Shown here piece after piece: positions 54,407 to 64,000 of a DNA stretch of 64,000 nucleotides. The notes below the pieces were generated by a model. That model made no database searches and was not told the DNA's origin. It saw only the letters and a list, made by a program, of their open reading frames with translations. Location: contig NC_058053.1 of NCBI RefSeq assembly GCF_020085105.1, forward strand, positions 20,549,388 to 20,613,387. Direction: 5' to 3'. The DNA is from Siniperca chuatsi (lineage: Eukaryota > Chordata > Actinopteri > Centrarchiformes > Sinipercidae). The translations under genes and the position numbers were made by a program. Within the stretch, counting starts at the first letter, position 1. Every line of letters begins with the position of its first letter.

Positions 54407-56165
54407 GGGAGGTACAAGCTATTGTAAAGCTTAATGTGACCTGATAACATTAGGGCAGTATGAAAAAAAGTGTATCAGTCATTGTGTAAGATAGTAACTT
54501 AGGAAGGCAACGCCAGTGAGTGACTTTGTTGTTTGAGGCGGTGGCAGCAGATTAGAAAGTACTCTTAACTGCGCTTCATTGAAGTCTGCACCACGGTAAG
54601 ACTGCATCAAGCTCCAGCAGTAAGAGCCTGGAGTGAATGGGAAGGAGAACTCACGACCTTGCCAAGTGTCACCCTGCCACGGTGCTATGCAGCACTAGAC
54701 TCAGACCAGCGCAGTGTTCGACAGATCCACATTTTCTGTGATGCCTCTGAGCAAGCGTACGGGTCTGTCTCATACCTACACACAGAGGATTAGGAGGGCT
54801 GCATCCAAGTCTCCTTTATAGTGGCAAGGTCACGAGTAGCCCCTAAACAGCGACACACCATTCACAATGCCTTGAGTTAAATGCCGCCCTAAATGGTGCT
54901 CAATTGGCATCAACAGTGTCGTCCTATGGTGTGACTCAACCACTGTGCATACAACTTCACCTGGGCAGAAAATGAGCAGAACTGACCTAGCCGCACCAGT
55001 GGAGCCAAGGCCCATTATTTCTCCTCCAGCCAGAGACAGAATGGCCTGTTATGGTCCCAGCCAGTGCCCTGGATGACAAGGCCGAGAGACAGAAGGGTTT
55101 CTTCTGTGGCATCACCACGACGCAAGCACAAGTACAGCTGCTCAGACTGCCATAAATGGAAAGCTCAAAAATGGCAGACCAGCCCACCGCCTGCCTGAGG
55201 CTCTACAAAACCTCCTTTCTATAGCACCTGCATGGACGGCTTTGGGCCTTTCCAAATCAAAATAGGACAACGCTGTGACAAGATGTTGGGGACCATTTGT
55301 AAGTGTCTTATGTAGATCCCTATGCAGTTAGCCATAATGGCTGTTCCAGGTGGCTACTTTCTACTTTCAGTCAAACTCAGAGAAAAGCATTTGAAATGAT
55401 TCATGTAAAAATCATGTTCATTTGGAAAGCTGTAGGAGGCTTGCGCAACTTACCCCGATATACGTTTTTCTGCATGAGTCCTCTTTTCCCCTGAATCTCT
55501 ACAACGGAGGTGGCGAGTGCAAAGTTAGACCAACCCATAGAGCCACAATAGCCGCATTTATGGGAAATACGCAGGTTGAAATAAACCGGAATTTTCCTTT
55601 AATATACCATGCACCCTAATGTTTAATACTTGACAGAAACTATGTTGTGGTGTCCTGTTAAAGATGTTAACACCTGCCAGCCAATCAGAAACAACACTTT
55701 TTTGTAACCATGGTATAACATCATAGATATGTGCCCTTACCTAAATGTAAGGACAGTAAGAGGTCGGTAGGATTTGTGACTAGAGTTGCTACTCAGGTTG
55801 CTTCCCCAGAAGTCATTGCTCCAGATGTTGTTCAGGGGTGTTGTTGGTTTCAAGTCCTGGAATAGAAACATAAAACTGATACATCACTCTGTTGATGCTG
55901 TAGAGGCAATGTCATAAAATCGATATCTACAATACAAGAGGTACATTAATGGTTTTGCAAATATGTATATGTGGGTATTATACTACTGCAAAGAGACAAA
56001 TACCTTGTTGTTGACAATTGCTTCAGAATCATCAAATACAAACTCCCCGTCGTAACTGTTAATGAAGCACAGGAGTGCCACCAAGGCGACAGTGACCTTG
56101 GCCTGGACTGGAGCAAGCTTCGGCAGGGGTATTTGGTGATCCCAATAAACTTCAGATAATGCCAT
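45389..56165 (-). CDS. tmtc4: TMTC4, transmembrane and TPR-containing O-mannosyltransferase (complete, 17 coding exons)
   Basis: Coding exons, 5' to 3' on the minus strand: 56165-56004, 55856-55741, 54272-54056, 51980-51893, 51730-51630, 51336-51244, 51041-50880, 50572-50370, 50041-49870, 49455-49324, 49182-49103, 48996-48889, 48764-48623, 48430-48316, 46095-45983, 45811-45742, 45537-45389. Every junction is GT-AG, every phase fits, and the sum is 740 codons plus TGA. Residues 1-480 are hydrophobic multi-pass. They carry the luminal acidic motif [11 protein letters not shown] (D45-D46, the GT-C type DD motif), HPVGFH near 103-108, HPVHTES at 159-165, CKEQGITVL, and [16 protein letters not shown] from 290 in the DUF1736 region. 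Residues 483-740 form about seven TPRs; [14 protein letters not shown] and [12 protein letters not shown] are near-diagnostic for TMTC4. TMTC1-4 are ER-membrane enzymes that O-mannosylate cadherins. The start is the first in-frame ATG, just before the conserved N-terminal transmembrane segment. No break or frameshift was seen. The gene assignment rests on remembered family sequence, not a search. Confidence 0.96.
45821..45845. repeat. (AAAT)n repeat next to tmtc4 exon 16
   Basis: Five to six AAAT units about 10 bp beyond the acceptor-side border of the exon ending at 45811, hence within the branch-point/polypyrimidine region of that intron. Confidence 0.85.
47202..47241. repeat. (TTA)n trinucleotide repeat, tmtc4 intron 14
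   Basis: About 13 TTA units followed by T-rich DNA. Confidence 0.95.
47400..47620 (-). repeat. Probable third fragment of the 17.8-kb repeat family, in tmtc4 intron 14
   Basis: The reverse complement contains CAAAACTAACAAC followed by a region ending CCAATTTACTG, aligning loosely with 18,061-18,105 next to the better-matched part of the 17.8-kb copy. Similarity is weaker than for the 53.6-kb copy. Confidence 0.4.
48214..48302. repeat. (GT)n plus (GTGC)n compound repeat beside the tmtc4 exon 14 donor
   Basis: About 33 GT units (48214-48279) then about six GTGC units up to 48302. The exon 14 donor GT is at 48314-48315, so on the transcript the repeat reads (GCAC)n(AC)n from about intron position +14. 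Confidence 0.95.
52618..52740 (+). repeat. Second copy of the teleost dispersed repeat, in tmtc4 intron 3
   Basis: GTTTATTTGAAGCCCAAAATCACAA...ATGTCTCAAGGGGCTGTACA shares the frame of the 21.2-kb copy and extends further to the right (CCTGATCCAGCCCAAGTTC). It is non-coding. Confidence 0.55.
53635..53765 (-). repeat. Dispersed repeat copy in tmtc4 intron 3 (inverted relative to 17.8 kb)
   Basis: The reverse complement shares the CAAACACCAAAACTGT, GCATGCTCCAAATTGTG and ACATAATGGTGTCTAA blocks with 17,860-17,980, with scattered substitutions and small gaps. It lies between tmtc4 exons 3 and 4. Confidence 0.65.
54344..54404. repeat. (TG)n microsatellite in tmtc4 intron 2
   Basis: About 30 TG units roughly 70 bp beyond the acceptor of the exon ending at 54272; on the transcript it is a CA repeat upstream of the acceptor. 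Confidence 0.95.
54541..55320 (+). mobile_element. Degenerate BEL/Pao retrotransposon pol fragment in tmtc4 intron 2 (antisense)
   Basis: Plus-strand translation from about 54641 reads [13 protein letters not shown], then [18 protein letters not shown], then a TAG (54791-54793), then [14 protein letters not shown]. This is the reverse transcriptase/RNase H linker pattern of BEL/Pao elements ([19 protein letters not shown]). After further frame changes a second block at about 55231-55310 reads [14 protein letters not shown], the start of the BEL/Pao integrase core. The region between is too short, so RNase H and early integrase sequence has been deleted. In-frame stops make it a relic. It lies opposite to tmtc4 transcription. 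No flanking LTRs were recognised. Confidence 0.8.
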
Positions 56166-56470
56166 GATGCATCGGGTCTTTGGTCATTCTGTATCATCAT
56201 CTGGTCCCTGAGGGGAAGAGGATGAGTGCAGGCAGACAGCGTAATACTGTGTCAGCTGCTACAAATGCTATCCAAATCATGGGTTGTGAAAACTGACAAC
56301 ATTCTTTATAAACTGATTCATACCTTATCTTTTGAGAGGCGTGTTGTCAGAGGTCACCCTGTCTTGTGTAACTCCCATGTTAGCTTCTTTGCCAGCTAGC
56401 TAACTTGCAAACGGAAACGTTAGCTCGCTGAAGGCACAAACTATCGCATCTGCACACAAATGTGGTCATT
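56166..56470 (-). other. tmtc4: tmtc4 5' untranslated region with a probable non-coding first exon
   Basis: The first coding exon extends 5' of the ATG to an acceptor at about 56208-56210 (minus strand reads ...cccctcag then GGACCAG), leaving about 42 nt of leader in that exon. A good donor (AAG then gtatga) lies at 56323/56324, so a short non-coding exon probably starts somewhere above 56324 and is spliced over a 116-nt intron. The transcription start was not located, so the upper bound is a guess. Confidence 0.55.
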
Positions 56471-56860
56471 AGCTTTGCACTTCGTAAGAGAGAGGTGAAA
56501 TAACTACGCTATCACTGACACATGACGGTGTAACGTGAAGGGTACCTTGGAAGTTAGCAGGCTAATAAAGCGTAATTTTAGCATGTCTTGTTAGCGGGTA
56601 CTATTCCCATTTATACTGCAGAAATATGACAGACGCACGGTAGTTGCTATATCGGTATTAGACGCTATCTACTTTAAATATTTAGCCGAAAACTGTGAAG
56701 ATTTTCAGTCACATAAGACAGCCCCAGCGACATGCAGGCGGAAAACTCGCGGCTGTAAACAAATATACACGCTCAGCCTCCAACACTTCCTGTTCAGCGT
56801 TACTGTCACGTGTTCATTTTCAGCCAATCGTTGAAATGGTGTACAGCGATATTGCTAAAG
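56330..56860 (-). promoter_or_regulatory. tmtc4: tmtc4 promoter / CpG-rich region with E-box, CCAAT and ETS-like motifs
   Basis: CpG dinucleotides are clearly denser here than in the flanking AT-rich DNA. A palindromic CACGTG E-box lies at 56807-56812 (context GTCACGTG), a CCAAT pentamer at 56824-56828 on the plus strand (ATTGG as the gene reads), and an ACTTCCTG ETS-type core near 56785-56792. These are typical TATA-less housekeeping promoter elements. The piggyBac element begins about 120 bp beyond the CCAAT motif. The motifs are seen; their use is inferred. Confidence 0.6.
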
Positions 56861-56950
56861 TGGAGTTAATGGCAAGTTGGTTACAATATGCTCTCATTCA
56901 AAGTTTCACATTCACACATAAAGCATATTATGAAAGCGCTCACATGTTAA

Positions 56951-59068
56951 CCTTCCTCTGGTGTTCGGGTCGGCACCGACCCGTTTCCAAGTTTTAAATG
57001 CATTAAAAAACACGTAAATTAGTTTATTGCGTCAAGGCTTTTTGACTTTGTCAAGAACCTCTATATCAACAAAATAAAACAAAAACATTTTTTTTCACTA
57101 AATTATAAAATGCTCTGGTTGAAATTATGACCTTTGTGTTGTTCGGGTCAGTTTCGACCCGGTTATAAAAGTCAGATTATAAAGCAATAATTAGAACCAA
57201 AACTTAAATCATAAGTGAACTGTCAGCCAAAACACTGACAGACAGCTCCTCTCCCAATCATGTGAGCTTTAGGGGATGGTCATTTTGCCTTGTTTTCCAG
57301 TATTCCTGCACAAAAACAAAACAAACAAAGACAGGCATGTCCAGACATGTTACGTCAATTCCACTCATTTGAGTGGTCATTTGACTTGCAGAGTGCACAT
57401 CTCCAATTTGCAGCATGCGAAAATGAGGATTTACAGTGACCCAAGTTCTGGATAGCCTTTTTGGTGAAAATGAGGGAGAGGACACAGAGCAGCATAGCGT
57501 TTCTGAGGAGGAAGACAATGTGGAGTATCATCCAGAAGACACAGACACATCTGATGAGGAGGTCACCGGTGGTGAAGCTGCTCCTGCTGAAAGATTCAAG
57601 TCCAAAAATGGTAAGATCTTTTGGAGCTCAGTACCTCATGATGAACATGGCAGGGCAGCTGCTGCAAATGTCATCAAAATGACCCCTGGAAACCTGAGCT
57701 ACCTGCTGAAATCTTGCAGGTGAAGGACAGGGCTCCACTTTCCTCAAAGTTTGCTTTTACAGACACCACCACTGTTGTCTCATATTGTCCAAAAAGAAAA
57801 CGGAATGTGATACTTATGTCGACTCTTCACAAAGATGCAGCTGTGTCATCAGGAAGTGACAAAAAGCCCACAATCATCCTCGACTATAACAAAAACAAAG
57901 GAGGAGTGGACAACCTGGACAAGCTGACTGCCACCTACACTTGCCAGCGAATGACCAGGAGATGGCCAATGGTTGTGTTTTACAACATCCTTGATGTGTC
58001 TGCATGTAACGCATTTGTGTTGTGGACCCACATCCACCAAGGGTGGAACTCAACCAAAAAAGCCAAGCGGAGAATGTTTCTTGAGGAGCTGGGAAATTCA
58101 CTTGTCAAGCCACACATTGAGCGAAGGGAACAGTTGCCCAGAGACCCAGACGCTGCCGCCTTGGTCAGACAGCTGCAGAGCTCACCTTGCACTCCGTCCA
58201 CGCCCTCAGCAACACAAAGAGCATCCACAACAGCTTCTTCCTCAGTCAGCCCTGCCTCAACACCAACCAGAACAGCCACAGCCACAACCCCACTCAGGCC
58301 ACCTGATTCTAAAAGAAAGAGGTGTCAAGTCTGCCCAAGCAGTAAGGACAGAAAGACAAATGTATTGTGCTTCAAGTGCAAGAAATATCTCTGCAAAGAA
58401 CACACTAAAAGTGTCACTTTTTGCCACACATGCATCTAAACACACACACATACACATGCATGTTCTTGCACACAGAGACTTTTACTCTGATTTGGTATTT
58501 TGGTTTGATTTGCTGGATTGGTTGTTGTTTGTTTGACCTTGCAAATCTATATTTTGTGTTATGACCTGTTCTGCTTTTCATTTTGTGTTTATATTAAAGT
58601 TCTATTGCTGAAAAAAATACTTTTTTGCCTTTTTCTTGAAGTAAATATATATGGGTCGAAACTGACCCGTAACACCATAGATGTTACTATAGTTAATAAT
58701 ATTAAAATTAAAAATAAATAAAACAAATTTATTTAAGAGATGTGTTCTAATAGTGCTTAGTAATAGTCAGGTAACACAACAACCTTTTATTTATTTATAT
58801 GATTCTGTTGAGGTTCATTTTACCATTTTTTTAATTGAAATCGAGGGGTATACTGACAAAAAAAAAAAAAGGCCCAGAGGCCCACACCAAAAATATTAAA
58901 ACCAATATTTTCATGGATATGGAAGCCTAACAAGGTAACCAAGAGATGAGAAACAAATTGGATGATAGCTAATTGTTTTTAGTGTATTTTACAGCTGATT
59001 TAAGACACGGGTCAAAACCGACCCGTTAACATAAGAGATGGTAACAGAAAGCGAACACAAGAGGAAGG
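56951..59068 (+). mobile_element. piggyBac-superfamily DNA transposon, internally deleted (2,118 bp)
   Basis: TTAA target duplications lie at 56947-56950 and 59069-59072. Both ends open with the same inverted 17-mer, CCTTCCTCT(G/T)GTGTTCG, 16 of 17 matching. Inside are four GGGTC...GACCC motifs: at 56966-56983 and 57144-57161 on the left, and at 58653-58669 and 59008-59025 on the right. TTAA duplication and DDD transposases are the hallmark of piggyBac. The interior encodes two pieces of such a transposase (separate entry), so this copy is non-autonomous but has recognisable ends at both sides. Confidence 0.93.
57415..58439 (+). pseudogene. piggyBac transposase remnant lacking most of the catalytic core
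   Basis: Two open stretches in different frames. The first (about 57427-57723) holds the family's N-terminal opening TVTQVLDSLFGE and an acidic Ser/Glu/Asp-rich region. Its only upstream in-frame ATG (57415) meets TGA three codons later, and the stretch ends at TGA 57721-57723. The second (about 57714-58439) resumes with VKDRAPLSSK, then CPKRKRNVILMST and DYNKNKGGVDNLDKL, whose GGVD carries the third catalytic aspartate, and ends in a cysteine-rich CRD (CQVC, CFKCKKYLC, CHTC). The segment bearing the first two catalytic aspartates is absent: about 330 residues remain against a usual length near 590. The remnant cannot encode an active enzyme. The domain reading is from family knowledge; the deletion and stops are seen directly. 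Confidence 0.9.
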
Positions 59069-59072
59069 TTAA

Positions 59073-59622
59073 GAGAAACACACATGATACTGACTGACAG
59101 TTATTGAGTAAAGGTGAAAAGCAGTTAAAAGCTCTCCAATCCCTTCTTCTCTAAGGGAAAACTGGAGATTATTAAACTCATTCTGCAGACTGGGTTTAGC
59201 AATAGGTTCCTATAGTTAATGCATAGCTCAGAAACTCTGTTTTATACTACTCCTTTCCCCTGGAATAATTTACACCTGATTTTGAAGCCTCATACTCTGA
59301 TAACTCTGTATAGTTTCTGAGAAGTTTTTGCTGATAATGCTATTTATTGATACTTTCTAATTTTGTAAAGGTTGAATAGTGTAGTTTTGCAATACAACTG
59401 TTTGCTTTAAAATATATCTCTTCCTCCACCCCTTTTTACTCTCTTCTTCTCTCCGTATTTATCTACTTATTTCTGGCTCAGCTTCTGATATAATGTTCTT
59501 ATCCTGTCATTGATTGTCCATCCTTGTTTCCCTTTTGTAGTACTGCTGATGCATCAGATCAGAGACCAGTGCAAAACACTGCCAATCAGGCCAGCCAGCC
59601 TACAGTATGTGAACACACATAA

Positions 59623-59670
<48 letters not shown>

Positions 59671-62541
59671 ACAAACATTGGGTGAGTGCAGCATTCTAGT
59701 ATTGCATGAAACAAAGTTAAGTTACAATCTGTCTTTCTCATTTAATTTGTTTCTCCATCCTCTCATCTTAAATGTAACCACCTTATATTGTGAGGTACCA
59801 AACACATCAGAAGTATTTTGTGGCCAGAGCAGAGAGATCTTTTTGAAGCTCAATCTCAGTTTCGTAATTATCCATTAAATAAGGAAACTGATGATCAAGC
59901 TTTTCCTTTAATGTCAGAATATTTAAAACCTTGATGTGCATTCACCATCTTTCATCTTGGACTGGCAAGGCCTGAACTCAAAGTGTTTCTATCTGGTAGG
60001 GCGGTGTCTTGCCTTTGTCAGTGCATGGAGTAATAGCATGGTGCATATATTTGTCTGTCATAGACTGTGCAGCTGTCGTCTCAAACACTGGTAATCTGTT
60101 GTCTGTCATAAGATATGTTGGTAGAAAGAAGTGTTAATAGAAAGATGAGTGTCTGTAAGAATTAGAGGTACTGAGGCTGTGGAGAGGCCCATGGCATGCT
60201 TTGGGATTTTGTGCTCCACTTCACCTGTCATTGCATAGGGAAGACAAGGAATCTCCTTAATGGCCAGAGCCAGGGGCCCAGGGCGACGAGAGGGGGGAAA
60301 GATTGTCAAGGGCACATTCTCAGACCTTTAAAATGAGTCTCAGGGTCGGTTAGAGAAGCAGACACTTATTCAGCAAGAAAGCACACATAATTAAGGCCAT
60401 GCTTCACAACATCACCCTTGGTATCTGCACAGTCAAATCCAATTTTTATGGGTGCTACCAGTTTGGTGAAGCTTCAAGGTTTGAAGAATACACCAGAATT
60501 GGTGCCGCTGGTTCTCTACTAAAAATGGTCAAATCGCTTCAGAGCACACACAATTCTTAATTTACTCAGTTTTTAAATCTGGGCTTGATATTACAAGCTT
60601 TCAGCAGATTTTTTCCTGTCTCACCAGGAATATGGATATTTCGGCAGAAGCATTTAGTACCCCCAAAATTGCCTAATTACCACCCCATGCAAAATGCATG
60701 AAGTATGGATTTCATCTCCTGGTTCTTCACCCATGTCAGTCAGTTGGAATTCATGTTATTAGCATCACTTCCAGTGGGCTGGCCAGGGTGGGGTGGAGGA
60801 CATAATGAGGAAGGATGTCCCAGTACCACCAATAGAAGATCTAGTGGCTCAAATGCAGGGAGACAGGGCAGCCAGTGGAGACCCTGTCAAGGAGGGTCCA
60901 CTGTTTTTGTGATCACGCAGAAGGTGACAGACATTGATTGTGTGCAGTCTGACATAGAATCACAGAAGAAAGGAAAGGTCAGGGTCAAATGGCGTGAAAG
61001 TGAAGAAATGGCTAAACATCACGCAATGTCCTGAGATGAACGATGCAGCCGGCATGCGTTTTTCATCATTAGCCGTTAATCACCGTTGGCACAGTTTTCT
61101 TTTCTCTGATCACAGTGGGTGATATGCAGTGATATTCTCCAAAGCCTTGTTTATTAAAGAAAATGTTTACTAATGACAGGCAAAGTTTATATTTGTAAAA
61201 CATGCTTGGTGGTGAAATATTTTACATTTTTTAAAGATTACTTATCTGGCAAAAAATAGATGCACTAGAACTACTTTTGCACCTGGGAAAAAAAAAATCT
61301 CTTGGGCTAATGTGTGTTTATCCCCATCAGACCTCAAACATCAAATGTGTTTTGGTTTCAGTCCATGAAAATGAACTGATTTAAAATTCGACTTCTGCCT
61401 CATTATTAAGTAGAGTCAAACTATATCTAAAGAATAAGTAGCAGGGAGAATGGAATGACACAAGACCAGCATGGCAGATGGAGTGGAGCGAGAAAGTTTT
61501 ACATACCAATTTGTATGCAAACCTCACTTTCTTGAACTAGGTGTAATATTGACACACTTACACTATCCAATTACTTTGAAGATTTCTTTCAATGTGAAGA
61601 ACACAGGATGTCCCAATGGACATCAGGTCTAGAATAACATATTCAGGAGGCTTATAACATTGTTATTCTCATGGTAAATGAGGTTAGGACAATCATTTAA
61701 ATTATAAAGCGTTTCTTTTACATTAAATAGAAATTTTAGATCTCATCACGTCAGTATTGAAGTTATCAAGTCAATTCCATAATATTTTACTTTAAGACAG
61801 CTGCAGAGGTTCTTGAGCTTGTAATAAATGACAAAACTTCCAAAAATTGAGTACAAGTGGATCAAACTGTAATACAAAACATTAGTTGGTGGACGTAATA
61901 AAGAAATTATTTGGCATTAAAAAGAATATTTAGCCTCATTCACACATGAGAGAAGGGCAGTAAATAAACTTGTCAAAAAATCTTGTGAGTGGTAAAATTC
62001 AGGTGTAAAGGTGTCATGTTTTGTGGTGTCAACTATTGCCTTTAATGGGAGCTGTTCACGATATCTCTTGTATGTAGATCTATGATGTTTCCCAGGCATG
62101 GTGTGTTGGAACATGGATATGATATATGTGAGAGTCAAGCAGAGTACCCGTGCCCTGCAGCACACAAACTCTGCCATGAGCCCTTTCTCTAGCAATCTGG
62201 ACTTGTGCGATGTACCCGATGCTCGGACGCGGTGCTCTGCTGCCATGGAAATTGCTGTGATGGCAAACCACAAGGTCAAACAAACATAGTCAGTCCTGGA
62301 CCAGACCTTAAATACAGAGAACAAAGATAGCAAGGACCAGTGTTTCTCAAAGGCTTCCTTCTTTTATTTTAAAGTGGTGATGGTGGTGCATATTTGCAAT
62401 GGGCATAAGTCTGTCACAACCCAGTAAAGAAGGTAAAACGTATTCCTTATTCTGTTTGCTAAAACCTTAGTTGTCTTTTTTTTTTTTCTAGAAGCAAGAA
62501 CCATTTCTTTTCTGACTATCTAAAACTTCCCCCCATTAAAG
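59073..62541. other. Intergenic region between the piggyBac element and the PLD1-like exons
   Basis: No gene recognised. Contains the (AC)n at 59.63 kb and a 138-codon minus-strand open frame (61,917-62,333) without recognisable domains. If the PLD1-like gene is real, its first exons or promoter might lie here, but no upstream PLD exon was identified. Confidence 0.55.
59626..59664. repeat. (AC)n microsatellite
   Basis: About 19 AC units. Confidence 0.9.
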
Positions 62542-63948
62542 TCACTGGACTCAGAAGTGTTCTTGGAAAACATTCCTATTTTTGTCTGGGTAACAGAGGT
62601 GGAACAGACATCTACAACAAAGGTGAGTGAGATATAATTGACTGTAAACCAGGTACTGAGTCATCGCTTGTCACACACCCAGTCTGAACCTCTTTAAAGG
62701 GCGCTCTTCACTCATTATTTTGATAAAGCTGTAAACCTCACCTTTTCTGATAAAAAGTTTCTTTATATCACAATCCCCAAACTTATCCTTAAAGACAGTA
62801 TTGTATCGTTATACGTGTTTCATCTCCTCTAAAGTTCTTGTAAGCGACTATTGATGCGGTGAAACTGAACCGTCTCCTTTTGAAATGTTCACCTCAAAGG
62901 TGCTGAATCCAAATCTCTACACGATTGAGCTGAGCCACGGGGACTTCACGTGGAAAATCAAACGCTGTTTCAAGCACTTCCAAGCTCTTCATCAGGAGCT
63001 GCTGATGTTCAAGGCTCTTCTAAATCTCCCCCTGCCAACCTGCATGTAAGAACTGCTAATTTGCTCACCTTTTCTCACTCACTTACATATGCAGCACACA
63101 AAACCCATGCACACATAAGCATGTGCAGAATCACACAAGACATAGACACAGATACATGCACAAAACTGACTTTAAGCAATAAGCCTATTTATACCCGCCG
63201 AGTGTTCATTTCTCAGCTGAGAGTACTCCGTTTCTCCTCAGCTCACTCTCATTTCCTTCTGTTCGGCAGCTTGTAAAAATACCGCATGTTCTCACAAACA
63301 GTGAAAATTAATTTATATAACAAGCCCACTGAAGGATTTCCAAAAACAACCAGCCAAATGAAAGCTTGCAGAGTCCAGTTAAGCATACATTGGGATATTG
63401 GGATTTGGAGAGAATGACTCATTCTGTATTTTAAATAATCAGTTGCTACTCTCAGTCTTAATTCTACCACTGTTGCTGTTATCTGTTTATTTATGTTCAA
63501 GAAGGTTGTGTGCACATCCAACCCCAGTCTACAAAGGAAAAGGAGAGGTAGTCCGCACATTGAATAATGCAAGCTCCCCAAAGTTTAATGATGCAACGTT
63601 TCAATGTTTCAACCCAAAAATCTTATAAAGCCAACATGATGTTGAAAATTGAGAGCTGGTATCAAACATAAGTATAATCTTATTATGTCTTTTTTCTTAA
63701 ATGCTTCTGAAGAAATCATGTAATGAATGTAATATAGAATCACAATCCTGATTACAACCACCATATACAGTAGTAATAATAATATTAGTGCTGTAATTCC
63801 GGTTGTGTCTGGGAACTGTCATTAGGCTATGTATGCACTCTACAGCTGAGTGGAAAACAGCTGGAATCTGTCTGACAGATGCAGCTGGAGGACAACCTGA
63901 GAAACATCCTCAAAAGCACCATGTATGAGATCCATCCAGCGACCACAA
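62542..63948 (+). CDS. pld1: Phospholipase D1-like gene, PX-domain exons (partial, runs off the right edge; possibly degenerate)
   Basis: Three candidate exons. Exon a, about 62542-62622, reads ...[11 protein letters not shown] before a good gtgagt donor and resembles the VLEVERFTSTTR stretch of PLD1. Exon b, 62900-63045, reads [18 protein letters not shown] then [12 protein letters not shown] and LPLPT before gtaaga. It is the core of the PX (phosphoinositide-binding) domain that precedes the PH and HKD catalytic domains of PLD1/2, and its ending favours PLD1. Exon c, 63879 to about 63948, reads [16 protein letters not shown], matching the QLEDYL...MY segment at the PX end. Exon b ends in phase 2 but exon c must start in phase 0, so a linking exon is needed; PLD1 has about 35 residues there and none is convincing in 63,050-63,870. 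PLD1 hydrolyses phosphatidylcholine to phosphatidic acid. No in-frame ATG or promoter was found upstream. Confidence 0.6.
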
Positions 63949-64000
63949 GTACAGCAACTTACAGTCAAAGCCTTGTCTTGTAAAAGAATGACATCAATAC

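Noticed and set aside
57973..58536. 187-codon plus-strand open frame
   Set aside because: Out-of-frame shadow of the piggyBac transposase C-terminal part, which has the recognisable GGVD and cysteine-rich motifs in the other frame.
61917..62333. 138-codon minus-strand open frame
   Set aside because: No recognisable domain, no splice or promoter context, and the N-terminal half lacks gene-like features. It could be a transposon relic, but I cannot support a call.
1..64000. CRISPR arrays, operons, phage or other prokaryotic defence systems
   Set aside because: All regular repeats are simple microsatellites or transposon motifs, and the only secure gene is a spliced vertebrate gene.

Overview
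The window looks like a teleost fish chromosome segment. The grounds are one intact vertebrate gene with 17 GT-AG-bounded coding exons, many long (TG/CA)n microsatellites, and remnants of piggyBac, BEL/Pao and LTR elements of the kinds common in fish. There is no prokaryotic gene organisation and no CRISPR array.

Layout. Positions 1 to about 45,250 form a long stretch in which I could find no believable coding exon. It holds microsatellites, a solo LTR with a perfect 5-bp target duplication (3,856-4,492), several short hairpin-forming repeats (21.8, 24.1 and 27.5 kb), a CpG-rich segment at about 23.3-23.9 kb, dispersed repeat copies (17.8 and 21.2 kb), and AT-rich unique blocks with homeodomain/POU-like motifs that could be conserved non-coding elements. 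Positions 45,255 to about 56,850 carry tmtc4 on the minus strand, complete from a CpG-rich promoter to a poly(A) signal. I placed all 17 coding exons; they sum to 740 codons, close to the length I recall for human TMTC4. Its introns hold a degenerate BEL/Pao pol fragment in antisense orientation, copies of a dispersed repeat, and a CA repeat that begins about 14 nt from a weak 5' splice site.

On the upstream side of the tmtc4 promoter lies a 2.1-kb piggyBac-type transposon (56,951-59,068). It has TTAA at both ends, 17-bp terminal inverted repeats, and a transposase that has lost the middle of its catalytic core. Its subterminal GGGTC...GACCC motifs are arranged as nested inverted pairs. From about 62.5 kb to the right edge are plus-strand exons that read as the PX domain of a phospholipase D1-like gene. 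An expected middle exon could not be found, so this may be a divergent paralogue, a gene cut by the window edge, or a decaying copy.

tmtc4 and the PLD-like gene have no evident functional link. Most novelty lies in the repeats and small palindromes rather than in a new gene system. I saw no convincing undescribed multi-gene system.
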